Source: Hyphomicrobiales bacterium
GTDB taxonomy: Bacteria; Pseudomonadota; Alphaproteobacteria; Rhizobiales; Rhizobiaceae
Assembly: GCA_900465665.1 (NCBI GenBank)
Contig: UBJO01000018.1
Location: 1-64,000 of the forward strand
Direction of reading: 5' to 3'
DNA: 64,000 nucleotides
In this document: piece after piece, positions 24,963 to 33,328 of the stretch
How positions within the stretch are numbered: the stretch's first letter is position 1
How the letters are laid out: each line of letters opens with the position of its first letter
Position numbers and translations under genes: made by a program
Notes under the pieces: generated by a model
Told to the model about the DNA's origin: nothing
The model's input: the letters and a program-made list of their open reading frames with translations, nothing else
Database searches by the model: none

Positions 24963-27013
24963 GCTGCGGCCTCCTCGTGGATACGGATGTTTGCGAATTC
25001 GTCGACATGCGCGGCGAAGCCTGGAAGCACAACTGTCGTTGTGTCGGACTGGGTAATGATCGCTGGGCCAGAAAGAAATTGGCCTGATGTTAACTTCTCG
25101 CGATCGTATATGTCAGCGGTCGTCCATTCTCCTCCCAGATAAACGTCCACCTTGCGCTCCGGGGTAGCCATTTTTTCAACCAGTTCGAACCGTGTAAATT
25201 CAGGTTTTTTCACAGAGCCGGAAATGATCAGACGAAGACTGATTATTTGGATTGGAGCGTGATGATCCGCATGACCATAAACACGTGCATGTTCGTTATG
25301 GAACGCCGCGGCAAGAGCCTGTACTGCGGCTGTCTCATCCTCGAGATCTTCTCCATTGAACGGCGTGTCTATTTCGAAACTCTGACCACGATATCGCATC
25401 TCGGCCGAATAAGTTACGCGATGGTCGCCCTGATGGCCCTGATCGTCGAAAAGCCACCTGTTAGCGGCCTCATTCAAGAGCCTAAACTCGTTTCTTACCG
25501 TCGGCATAGCTTCGGTCGAGAGGTCTGTGTACACGGTCTTGATGAAATCGTTTTTCAAGTCGGCGATCAGGCCGCCCAAAGCGGAGAGAACTCCGGGGGT
25601 AGGTGGAACGACAACTTCTTTGGAGTGGATTTCGCGTGCCAGGTGGCATGCGTTCATCGGACCTGCGCCGCCAAAAGCTAAGAGCGAGAATTCACGGGGA
25701 TCAATGCCAAACCGTGACACAAGGGCCGAAACGTCGGTGTACATTCCCGACACTGCGATATCGATGATGGCCTCCGCCGTCTGCTCTACGGTACGTCCGA
25801 GCCTGGTCGACAGCTTCTCAACCGCCGTGATCGCTTTCTGCCTATCAACCGTGACGGAGTTGTAGCCCAGATCTCCGTGGCCAATCAGATTCAATACTAC
25901 GAAAGCATCAGTAATTGTCGGTTCAGTGCCGCCGTTTCCATAACAGGCTGGGCCGGGCCGCGAGCCTGCACTCTCGGGACCGACGCGTAAGACATTCTGA
26001 TTGTCCACCCAGGCGATTGAACCACCGCCCTCCCCGATGGAGGCAACGGAGACCGACGGAATGTAGATCTGGAAATCACCGATCTGCTCGCCCACACCGT
26101 ATTGAGGTTCTCCGTCAATAATAATTGCAACGTCGGCAGATGTGCCCCCGATATCCAGACTCATGCACTTCTCGATACCGGCGACCTTGGCGACATAAGC
26201 CGCGCCGATTACGCCTGCAGCCGTTCCGGAGAGTATCATCTGGACACACTCGCGCTTACCCTGTTCGGCTGTCATGATGCCGCCATTCGATTTGGTAAGG
26301 TGTGGCTCCGCCAAAACTCCTACTGACTTGAGCGCTTCTTGCAGCGAAGTCAGGTAGTGCGACACACGGGGCTGAACGTAACCTCCGATGACAGCGGTGA
26401 CCGTTCGCTCATATTCGCGAATGATCGGCCAGGTCGTCGATGAAAGAAACACGGGCAGATCCGGCGCGTGAGAGGCGATGATTTCAGCTGCTCGACTCTC
26501 GTGTTCAGAATTGCGGTAGCCATGAATGAAGGCAATGACAATGCCGTCGACACCCTCCCGACGTGCTGCTTCAAGCGCGGAAACCACCTGTGACTCATCA
26601 AGAGGCTCTCGCACGGTACCGTCGAAATTGAGACGGCCCTTAATTTGCCAAACACGATCGCGGGTGATCAATGGTGCGGGCCGCCTGGAAAGCAGGTTGT
26701 ACATGTCGGGGATTTTCAATCGAGCGATCTCGAGAACGTCACCGAAGCCTTCTGTCGTGAACAATGCGAGCTTAAGGCCCTTCCGTTGAATGACGGTGTT
26801 AATCCCTACCGTCGTTCCATGCGTGAAATAGGCGATCTGATCCGGAGTAATGCCGTACCGCTCGCCCGCGGCTTTAATGCCGTTGAGAATCTCGCTGCCC
26901 GGCTGGTCTGGCCTGGAGAATACTTTCAGTGATTTGAGAGACTTGGTTTCTTCATCGAATAAGGCAAAGTCCGTGAAGGACCCGCCGATATCTACACCGA
27001 CGCGGTATGCCAT
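24959..27013 (-). CDS. hyuA: Hydantoinase A/oxoprolinase family protein (pair 3)
   Basis: A 684-residue ATP-binding HyuA subunit. It shows RVGVDIGGSFTDFALFDE, THGTTVGINTVIQRKG, LDIGGTSADVAIIIDG and LLAFGGAGPMNACHLA. It lies 62 bp after the Pot-type binding protein and is coupled to its HyuB by a 4-bp overlap. Being next to the binding protein, it is the pair most directly linked to the Pot-type importer. Its cargo may be a cationic cyclic amide or a polyamine-like compound. Confidence 0.93.
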   Translation of the reverse strand: MAYRVGVDIGGSFTDFALFDEETKSLKSLKVFSRPDQPGSEILNGIKAAGERYGITPDQIAYFTHGTTVGINTVIQRKGLKLALFTTEGFGDVLEIARLKIPDMYNLLSRRPAPLITRDRVWQIKGRLNFDGTVREPLDESQVVSALEAARREGVDGIVIAFIHGYRNSEHESRAAEIIASHAPDLPVFLSSTTWPIIREYERTVTAVIGGYVQPRVSHYLTSLQEALKSVGVLAEPHLTKSNGGIMTAEQGKRECVQMILSGTAAGVIGAAYVAKVAGIEKCMSLDIGGTSADVAIIIDGEPQYGVGEQIGDFQIYIPSVSVASIGEGGGSIAWVDNQNVLRVGPESAGSRPGPACYGNGGTEPTITDAFVVLNLIGHGDLGYNSVTVDRQKAITAVEKLSTRLGRTVEQTAEAIIDIAVSGMYTDVSALVSRFGIDPREFSLLAFGGAGPMNACHLAREIHSKEVVVPPTPGVLSALGGLIADLKNDFIKTVYTDLSTEAMPTVRNEFRLLNEAANRWLFDDQGHQGDHRVTYSAEMRYRGQSFEIDTPFNGEDLEDETAAVQALAAAFHNEHARVYGHADHHAPIQIISLRLIISGSVKKPEFTRFELVEKMATPERKVDVYLGGEWTTADIYDREKLTSGQFLSGPAIITQSDTTTVVLPGFAAHVDEFANIRIHEEAAA

Positions 27014-27070
27014 GGTAATCTCCAGGCTTTTCAGAGTTGAGAAAGATTGCTGTACGCGTGAAGCAAAGGG

Positions 27071-27085
27071 CGGGCTTATCGCCCG
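27071..27085 (-). other. Small hairpin at the 3' end of the Pot-type binding-protein gene
   Basis: CGGGC-TTATC-GCCCG puts the binding-protein stop codon in the loop of a 5-bp stem. It is comparable in position, but weaker, to the hairpin after the LIV-type binding-protein gene. It may slow 3'-end decay. Confidence 0.3.
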
Positions 27086-28110
27086 ATTTGCTTGTTCCAG
27101 GCGTCGATGACCTTGTCGCGAGTTTTATTGATTTCACGGTACGACGGGATCGCCAGGTCTTCGTACTTTGTAATCATCGGCTCGACCTTAGGATCGAATT
27201 TCGCCTTGAGGTTTGCCACGCCGTAACGCGTTTTACTTGCGAAGCATCCCTGTCCTTCAGCTCCGAGCGCAATGTCCACAAACTTCCAGCCGAGGTCCGT
27301 GCTGTTCTTGACCTTCTGAATCCACGTTAACGCAGCTGGGCCACCTGGCTTAGGCGTCACATATTTGAAGTCAGGATGGTTGCCGTCCTGAATAAATGCC
27401 CACGAACGGCCGTCCCAGTACATAGCTGCGTCAATTTCTCCAGATGCGAGGCCGTTAAGCACTTGATTTGGATCACTCCAGAAATCGAGCTCGCCGCTCT
27501 CCATCATCTTTTTAACGCGGTCCAAACCAGGTTGCGCGTTCGCCTCGTCGCCGCCGCTGTTTTTGGAGATGTTCCAGAGACTGGCGCTGAGCGCACTCGG
27601 ATAGCTGATGCTGGGGATAGTCGCGACGAAATCACCATTCTCCACACCGACAAAGAAGTATTCCCAAGTCTCGATTGGCTTCTCGATCTTCTTCGAATTG
27701 TAAATTACGCCCATCGCTCCATAGTCGAACACAACACCGAAGCCTTCGCCGAACTTCACGAGATCTGGATTCAGATCGGGCAACACCTTGACCGTCTCGT
27801 TAGTGAAGGCATCGGCGAGTTTCTTGTCGATCATCTCATACGCTTGCTCCGTAGGAACGAAGACGATGTCAACAGGAGGCTGCGCCGGGTTTGCCGCAAT
27901 CTGGTTAATCCACTGCACTGGCGATCCCAGTACGACTTCAACCGTTTTCCCGGTTTCTTTCTCAAAGGGCTCAACGACACAGGCACGAAGAGACTGCTCC
28001 CACACACCGCCAAAGGCACCCACGGTCAAATCCGCCCCCATGGCGGATGTCGACAGTATCGTACCACTCAAAAGAGCCAAGACCGGACCTACACTGCTGC
28101 ATTTGCTCAT
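27076..28110 (-). CDS. Pot-type ABC transporter substrate-binding protein
   Basis: A 344-residue periplasmic binding protein of the PotD/PotF-like extracellular solute-binding family 1. The N-terminus MSKCSSVGPVLALLSGTILS then TSAMGADL is a Sec signal peptide with cleavage after AMGA. The mature protein begins LTVGAFGGVWEQSLRACVVE. ATG at 28110 is chosen because it opens the signal peptide; the ribosome site is weak (GGGAAC). Its ATPase and two permeases are on the opposite strand at 29159-31964, beyond the XRE-cupin gene, so the importer genes are split across a divergent promoter region. The position before hyuA pair 3 suggests that this ligand is the substrate of that enzyme. Confidence 0.88.
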   Translation of the reverse strand: MSKCSSVGPVLALLSGTILSTSAMGADLTVGAFGGVWEQSLRACVVEPFEKETGKTVEVVLGSPVQWINQIAANPAQPPVDIVFVPTEQAYEMIDKKLADAFTNETVKVLPDLNPDLVKFGEGFGVVFDYGAMGVIYNSKKIEKPIETWEYFFVGVENGDFVATIPSISYPSALSASLWNISKNSGGDEANAQPGLDRVKKMMESGELDFWSDPNQVLNGLASGEIDAAMYWDGRSWAFIQDGNHPDFKYVTPKPGGPAALTWIQKVKNSTDLGWKFVDIALGAEGQGCFASKTRYGVANLKAKFDPKVEPMITKYEDLAIPSYREINKTRDKVIDAWNKQIGR

Positions 28111-28478
28111 TTTTTCGTTCCCACTGTTTCGTTTATCGGCAAAGCCTTCCTCGGGATACACCGAAGTAAGTGAGACTACGGTACGTTTCGAGATAGCATA
28201 ATTCCACGCATATCTGATTTCACTTGCCCGACGGCACCTTGAGGACGACCCTACCTCTCAACATGAAAGCTGCCACAAGGTAGGGCAACGTTCGCGGATC
28301 GATTTTCCCGGAATTTCACGCCGTTTTGCTCGATTTGCTCGACCAATCGGAGTGAAGTCCGGTGTTGGAACTTAGAGTTTATCAGACCGGATAGGACTGG
28401 TGTGCTTTGCTCTTCACATTACTAACAGGATCAAAATATTGAAAATTCGTCGCTCGGTGATTTTTGGAGGCGTGAATA
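28111..28478. promoter_or_regulatory. Divergent promoter region, Pot-type/hyu operons
   Basis: A 368-bp gene-free space between divergent transcription units. TCAA-AATA-TTGA (28431-28442) is a short inverted repeat 37 bp before the regulator start. The 8-mer CAAAATAT overlapping it also occurs, inverted, in the other XRE-cupin divergent region (15756-15763). No convincing sigma-70 boxes could be fixed by eye. Confidence 0.4.
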
Positions 28479-29135
28479 ATGGCTGAGTCCGAGCAAGCTT
28501 CTAGGAGTGCGCCAGGCCAGGTTTCTTTAACGTCGAGTGCGCCTGAAGAGCGATCTATCGCTTTTGATCACCACACCCCGGTAGGAGGCGTCATCCGACG
28601 GCTTCGCAAAACCAAGTCCCTATCTCTTGTGCAGCTATCAGCGCTTTCGGGTGTGTCTGTTGGAATGCTCAGCCAAGTCGAACGCGACGTATCGAATCCT
28701 TCGGTGCGCATTCTGTCGGCCATCCTGCGCGCACTCGACGCGCCGATGAGCGTTATGTTCGAACCGTCTACGGGACATCCAAAGGGAGATCCCGATTTCG
28801 TCAGGCGCGCAAATGATCGTCCGATATTGGAACTTGGACACCTAAATAAGGAACTTCTCGCTTCGAAGAGCCAGCACAGCTTACAGCTGATGATCCTGCA
28901 CATCGATAAAGGCGGTTCGTCGGGAGAGCACCCGCTCACCTATCCGGCAGAGAAAGGCGGCATGGTACTTAAGGGGGAGATATTTCTTCGCGTGGGACAC
29001 GATGAAACTCGCTTGTCAGCCGGGGATAGCTTTGCCTTTGGAGCCCTTGTTCCGCATAGCTTTCGACATGCCGGAGACCAACCGGCTGAGGTATTTTGGG
29101 TTATCGGCCCAGTGTCGCTGGACAGGCAGCTCTAA
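28479..29135 (+). CDS. XRE family regulator with cupin domain (second copy)
   Basis: A 218-residue regulator with the same architecture as the protein at 15853. The helix-turn-helix covers about residues 40-95 (IRRLRKTKSLSLVQLSALSG then SVGMLSQVERDVSNPSVRIL). The cupin covers about 135-215 with GDSFAFGALVPHSFRHAGDQ. ATG at 28479 has GGAGG. It is the first gene of the plus-strand ATPase-permease-permease-oxidase operon and diverges from the binding-protein-hyuAB operon, so it probably controls both. PuuR-type regulators that sense putrescine derivatives are the closest described analogues. Confidence 0.9.
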   Translation: MAESEQASRSAPGQVSLTSSAPEERSIAFDHHTPVGGVIRRLRKTKSLSLVQLSALSGVSVGMLSQVERDVSNPSVRILSAILRALDAPMSVMFEPSTGHPKGDPDFVRRANDRPILELGHLNKELLASKSQHSLQLMILHIDKGGSSGEHPLTYPAEKGGMVLKGEIFLRVGHDETRLSAGDSFAFGALVPHSFRHAGDQPAEVFWVIGPVSLDRQL

Positions 29136-29158
29136 CTGAAAAACATAGGAGAACAGCA

Positions 29159-30247
29159 ATGAATGCATCGGTACCTCTGGATCTCCAGAACATAAGTAAG
29201 CGTTACGGTCCTATTCACGCTTTGAGGCCAACGTCCCTTCATGTCGCAGCGGGTGAAATGCTCGCGCTTCTTGGCCCATCAGGATGCGGGAAAACAACCA
29301 CCTTACGCATGATTGCAGGCTTCACCACACCTAACACCGGCAACGTCATGATCGGCGGTGTTGACGTTACAGATTTGCCTCCGAACAAACGCGGCCTTGG
29401 CATGGTTTTCCAGAACTACAGCTTGTTTCCACATATGACCGTCGGAGAAAATGTAGCTTATGGTTTGAAGATGCGTGGCGTAAACGCCGCGGACCGAACA
29501 AAGAAGGTCCGAAGCATGTTGGAGCTGGTTCGTCTTTCTTCGTTCGAAGGTCGGCACATCCATCAGATGTCGGGCGGCCAACAGCAAAGAGTTGCCCTGG
29601 CACGATCATTGGTCACCGATCCGAAAATCCTTCTGTTGGACGAACCGCTAGGCGCTCTTGATCGAAACCTACGTGAGAGCATGCAGTTTGAACTCCGCGA
29701 GATCCAACGCCGCGTGGGCACCACGTCAATCATTGTGACACACGACCAAGAAGAAGCTCTGACTATGTCGGACCGAGTCGCCGTCATGGCAGAGGGTGAG
29801 GTTGTTCAGATCGGGACGCCTATCGAGATTTATGAACGTCCGCAAAATCAGTTCGTCTCGGAGTTCCTCGGCACGGCAAACATTTTTGACGGCACGATCG
29901 TGGGCCAAGGTGGTGAAGGCCTCTGGAATGTGGCGCTTTCGCTTCCGGATGCGCCAATTGTGAAGGTGTCCGGACCGCCTCATCTGAAAAATTCCAGCAA
30001 GGTTAGAATGGCAGTGAGGCCGGAACGACTTGCAATCGACCCGACGTCCGGTGACCTTAGAGCGAAAGTGCGCGGCGTGGTATTTCGTGGAAGCTACTAC
30101 GCCTACGAGCTCGACCTGCCCGGGACCAAAAGGCCCCTTTACGTCTACAGCAACGAAAAAACCGAAGCGGGGAGCGATGGCTTCATCGGCCTGAGCTGGC
30201 CTCAGAAATATGCAATCCTTCTTACCGAAGGGGGTACAGCACGATGA
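29159..30247 (+). CDS. Pot-type ABC transporter ATP-binding protein (PotA-like)
   Basis: A 362-residue importer ATPase. Walker A is GPSGCGKTT (about residues 41-49), Q-loop MVFQNYSLFPHMTV, signature MSGGQQQRVALARSL, Walker B ILLLDEPLGALD and switch THDQEEA. A C-terminal TOBE domain (about 280-360) is present. ATG at 29159 has AGGAG; the in-frame start at 29096 overlaps the preceding gene and is rejected. It begins 23 bp after the XRE-cupin stop and its own stop overlaps the first permease by 4 bp. Confidence 0.92.
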   Translation: MNASVPLDLQNISKRYGPIHALRPTSLHVAAGEMLALLGPSGCGKTTTLRMIAGFTTPNTGNVMIGGVDVTDLPPNKRGLGMVFQNYSLFPHMTVGENVAYGLKMRGVNAADRTKKVRSMLELVRLSSFEGRHIHQMSGGQQQRVALARSLVTDPKILLLDEPLGALDRNLRESMQFELREIQRRVGTTSIIVTHDQEEALTMSDRVAVMAEGEVVQIGTPIEIYERPQNQFVSEFLGTANIFDGTIVGQGGEGLWNVALSLPDAPIVKVSGPPHLKNSSKVRMAVRPERLAIDPTSGDLRAKVRGVVFRGSYYAYELDLPGTKRPLYVYSNEKTEAGSDGFIGLSWPQKYAILLTEGGTAR

Positions 30248-31131
30248 CACAAGACTTCACCTTGCCTCTTGAGAAACTGGGAGCGACCAGTTCGGTAGGA
30301 GAGCGCAAAAGCAAAGAGTTTCGGATTGCTTCTGGAATGTGGGCCCTCCCCGCCCTCATTTTTCTTCTGACGTTTTTCGTGCTGCCTTTATTTGCAAATG
30401 TCCTACGCAGTTTCCCTGCGGAAGACCCACTACAGTACTACCGAACGCTTTTTCTTGATCCATACTACCTAAATGTGGTGTGGCAGACAGTAAAGGTTTC
30501 TGCGATCGCCACGATAGCGTGTCTGTTTTTGGGCTACCCAGTGGCATATTTCATGGTGCGATTTGCGGGGAGGTGGAACTCGCTGTTCGTTTTCCTACTA
30601 ATCGCCCCGCTCTTGACGTCGATCATCATGAGAACCTTTGGCTGGACGGTACTTTTTTCTCGAAAGGGATTGGTGAACACCGTTCTGGTCGAGATCGGCC
30701 TCATGGCTAAGCCGGTCAACATGGTCAATACGGAAGTCATGGTCTACGTCGGCCTAATTCATGTGCTTGCCCCATTCATGGTGTTGTCGATCACGTCAGT
30801 ACTTCAAGGCGTGAACCTCAGCTTGGAGGAATCAGCGCAGATTCTCGGAGCTTCAAAAATCCGAACCTTTCTGACAGTCACGCTCCCCCTGAGCCTCGAT
30901 GGGATCGCCACCGGTTGTATTTTGGTTTTCGTTTTAACCAACGGCAGCTTTCTTACGATGCTTTTGCTCGGCGGAGGCAAAGTGACGACGCTGTCACTGC
31001 TTATCTTCCAGCAATTTACTCTAACGCAGAACGTAGGTTTCGCGGCGGCTATGGGAAATGTCCTGCTGCTATTCGCGCTAATCGGAATGGCAATCCAACT
31101 TCGCTTCCTTCGTAGAAAGGGCGTAAAATGA
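30244..31131 (+). CDS. Pot-type ABC permease (PotB-like)
   Basis: A 295-residue inner-membrane permease with six predicted helices. The EAA loop reads EESAQILGASKIRTFLTVTLPLS, the contact site for the ATPase. The start overlaps the ATPase stop (ATGA). A long cytoplasmic N-terminus precedes helix 1 (WALPALIFLLTFFVLPLFAN). Confidence 0.92.
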   Translation: MTQDFTLPLEKLGATSSVGERKSKEFRIASGMWALPALIFLLTFFVLPLFANVLRSFPAEDPLQYYRTLFLDPYYLNVVWQTVKVSAIATIACLFLGYPVAYFMVRFAGRWNSLFVFLLIAPLLTSIIMRTFGWTVLFSRKGLVNTVLVEIGLMAKPVNMVNTEVMVYVGLIHVLAPFMVLSITSVLQGVNLSLEESAQILGASKIRTFLTVTLPLSLDGIATGCILVFVLTNGSFLTMLLLGGGKVTTLSLLIFQQFTLTQNVGFAAAMGNVLLLFALIGMAIQLRFLRRKGVK

Positions 31132-31964
31132 CCAACTCCATGTCAACCCCCGTGAACGAAAGACGGACGAAGCCGATTGGCGTTGGTGCTTTGCTACTTG
31201 GGCTTTATGTGTTCCTCTTTTTTGGATTCCTGCTTGCTCCGATCATTATCGTGGTGGTGGTGTCCTTTTCCTCGTCCAGCTTCATCGCATTTCCGATGCC
31301 GGGCTTAAGCTTGGAATGGTACCAGCGGATCGTCGATTACAAGCCCTTCATGCAGTCGCTTCTAGTAAGTATCGAGATAGCGGTTCTATCGGGTCTGGCC
31401 GGCACGATCATCGGTGTTCCCGCCGCCATTTGGGCCGCACGCGATCAAGGCTGGATAGCGCAGCTCTTCAAGAACTTTATGCTAGCGCCAATCTCAGTCC
31501 CTGCAATCCTGCTTGGATTTTCGCTCCTGTATATGCTGTCCGCGATGACGCTCGGGGTTTCTTTTCTCTCGCTGTTGATAACCCACACGATCGTTGCCAT
31601 TCCGTACATTTCCAGGACGGTTCTCGCCGTTTATCGCGCTATCCCGGTAGATTACGAAGAGGCTGCAACAGTGCTGGGCGCGACGCGTCCACGTGTGTTC
31701 TTCGACGTCACGCTTCCGCTCATCAAACCCGGGATCTTCGCTGGTGCTTTGTTTTCCACTCTGATTTCGCTCGACAACCTACCGCTATCTTTTTTCTTCG
31801 GAGGCGCGGATAGCAGCACTCTGCCCGTGGTCATGCTGAGCTACATGCAGAACCAGTTCGACCCCTCGATAGCCGCGATAGCAACTGTCCAAATGCTAAT
31901 AGCGATCATAGCCCTTGGAGTTGTCAATGTCTTGTACGGCATAGACAAACTCACTGCCGCCTGA
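31128..31964 (+). CDS. Pot-type ABC permease (PotC-like)
   Basis: A 278-residue inner-membrane permease. Its first helix is LLGLYVFLFFGFLLAPIIIV and its EAA loop is EEAATVLGATRPRVFFDVTL. ATGA overlap of 4 bp with the preceding permease indicates translational coupling; a second in-frame ATG lies nearby at 31140. With the PotB-like protein it forms the channel of the importer whose binding protein is encoded at 27076. Confidence 0.92.
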   Translation: MTNSMSTPVNERRTKPIGVGALLLGLYVFLFFGFLLAPIIIVVVVSFSSSSFIAFPMPGLSLEWYQRIVDYKPFMQSLLVSIEIAVLSGLAGTIIGVPAAIWAARDQGWIAQLFKNFMLAPISVPAILLGFSLLYMLSAMTLGVSFLSLLITHTIVAIPYISRTVLAVYRAIPVDYEEAATVLGATRPRVFFDVTLPLIKPGIFAGALFSTLISLDNLPLSFFFGGADSSTLPVVMLSYMQNQFDPSIAAIATVQMLIAIIALGVVNVLYGIDKLTAA

Positions 31965-31987
31965 ACTGCCACAAGGAGTAAAGCACT

Positions 31988-33271
31988 ATGCCTCCAAAAA
32001 GTACGCCCTACTGGTGGGAGGCAGCGCCTCCAATAGTCGAACCCCTCGTCCCAATTCCCAAGACGACCGATGTCGCGATCGTCGGCTCCGGGTACACTGG
32101 CTTAGGTGCTGCCATCACGCTTGCGCGCGCTGGCCGCAACGTGGTGGTGATCGACAAGCTCTCCCCAGGTGAAGGGGCGTCAACAAGAAATGGCGGCATA
32201 ACGAGCGGAAATCTACGGCTAAGCCACGCACAGATGACGAAGCGCTTCGGTTCTGACCGTGCCGACGCGATAATCGCGGAGGCAGTGGAGGCACGCGAAG
32301 ATTTATATAGATTCATTGCCGACGAAAGGATCGACTGCGACTTCAGCCTTGCTGGTCGTTTCTCCGGCGCTCTTTCAAGTTCTCAATACGAAGTGCTTGC
32401 GCGCGACAGCGATTATCTGGTCAAGAATTTCGGGATTGAAGCCTATGCCGTCCCGAGATCGGAAATGGCTCGCTACATAGGTACAGACCTCTATAAAGGC
32501 GGAAGTGTGCGAATGGATGTCGGCGGCGTGCATCCCGCAAAGCTCCACTCAGAACTCCTACGGATAGCGCGCGCGGAAGGCGTCACAATCGTCAGCAAAA
32601 CTTCTGTCATGGGGATATCAAATACAGCACAGGGATATGAGGTCGCCACCGAGAAGGGTACCCTGCGCGCGTCACACGTTGTAAGTGGGACAAACGGTTA
32701 TAGCGACGCGTCTGATCCTTGGCTTCAGACTCGAATAGTTCCTGTGAGAAGCCGCATCATTGTGACGGAGCCACTCAAAGCGGAGCTGATGGAGAGCATT
32801 ATTCCGTCTAAGATGATGATCTCGGACAAGCGGAAACTCACCTACTATTACAGACCCACGCCCGACGGAACCCGGCTTCTTTTCGGAGGCCGTGATGGTA
32901 CATTCGCAGGCGATCCATCATGGCCAACCGATCATCTTCGACATGAGATGGCCAAGATTTTCCCTGAATTGGATGGTGTTGGTATTTCGCATAGTTGGTT
33001 CGGGTACGTCGCCATGAACCGCGATATGATACCTCGGATATTCCAAAAGGATGGCGTTCATTACGCAACGGGGTGCTGTGGCTCCGGTGTTGTGTGGCTT
33101 CGATGGGCCGGCATTAAAGTGGCGAACAAAATTCTTGGTGTCGATCGACCGTCCGCCCTGGACTTTTCACCACCTGCATCAATCCCCTTCTTCAGAGGAA
33201 CGGCGTGGTTCATGCCCGCGGTTTTCGCGGCAATGAAAATGCAAGATAAGCTGGCAGCTCGCCTTTATTAA
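31988..33271 (+). CDS. FAD-dependent amine/D-amino-acid oxidase family (DAO, PuuB/OrdL-like)
   Basis: A 427-residue flavoprotein. It opens with PYWWEAAPP, typical of the PuuB/OrdL group. The Rossmann motif VAIVGSGYTGLGAAITLARAG lies near residue 30 and GEGASTRNGGITSGN contacts the flavin. The C-terminal YATGCCGSGVVWLRWAG is the second FAD block. Such enzymes oxidise secondary or gamma-glutamylated amines, or glycine derivatives, with release of an aldehyde and ammonia or amine. AAGGAG precedes ATG at good distance, 23 bp after the permease. As the last gene of the Pot-type operon it probably acts on the imported amine or on the HyuAB product. Confidence 0.88.
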   Translation: MPPKSTPYWWEAAPPIVEPLVPIPKTTDVAIVGSGYTGLGAAITLARAGRNVVVIDKLSPGEGASTRNGGITSGNLRLSHAQMTKRFGSDRADAIIAEAVEAREDLYRFIADERIDCDFSLAGRFSGALSSSQYEVLARDSDYLVKNFGIEAYAVPRSEMARYIGTDLYKGGSVRMDVGGVHPAKLHSELLRIARAEGVTIVSKTSVMGISNTAQGYEVATEKGTLRASHVVSGTNGYSDASDPWLQTRIVPVRSRIIVTEPLKAELMESIIPSKMMISDKRKLTYYYRPTPDGTRLLFGGRDGTFAGDPSWPTDHLRHEMAKIFPELDGVGISHSWFGYVAMNRDMIPRIFQKDGVHYATGCCGSGVVWLRWAGIKVANKILGVDRPSALDFSPPASIPFFRGTAWFMPAVFAAMKMQDKLAARLY

Positions 33272-33288
33272 GTGGGCTCAGTTATACA

Positions 33289-33317
33289 AGTAGCCCCGCA
33301 CTGAGCACGGGGCTACT
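33289..33317. terminator. Bidirectional terminator between convergent genes
   Basis: AGTAGCCCCG and CGGGGCTACT form a perfect 10-bp stem with a nine-base loop. It lies 17 bp after the oxidase stop and 11 bp before the end of the convergent alcohol dehydrogenase gene, where it can serve both. T-runs on either side are weak (TTATAC on one side, CTTAAT on the other). Confidence 0.7.
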
Positions 33318-33328
33318 CGTCTTAATAG

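Noticed and set aside
24531..25142. Plus-strand frame (203 codons) opposite hyuAB pair 3
   Set aside because: Shadow spanning the overlap of two strong minus-strand genes.
27376..28173. Long plus-strand open frame (265 codons) opposite the Pot-type binding-protein gene
   Set aside because: No ribosome site, low-complexity Arg/His/Leu-rich translation, and fully antisense to a clear gene.
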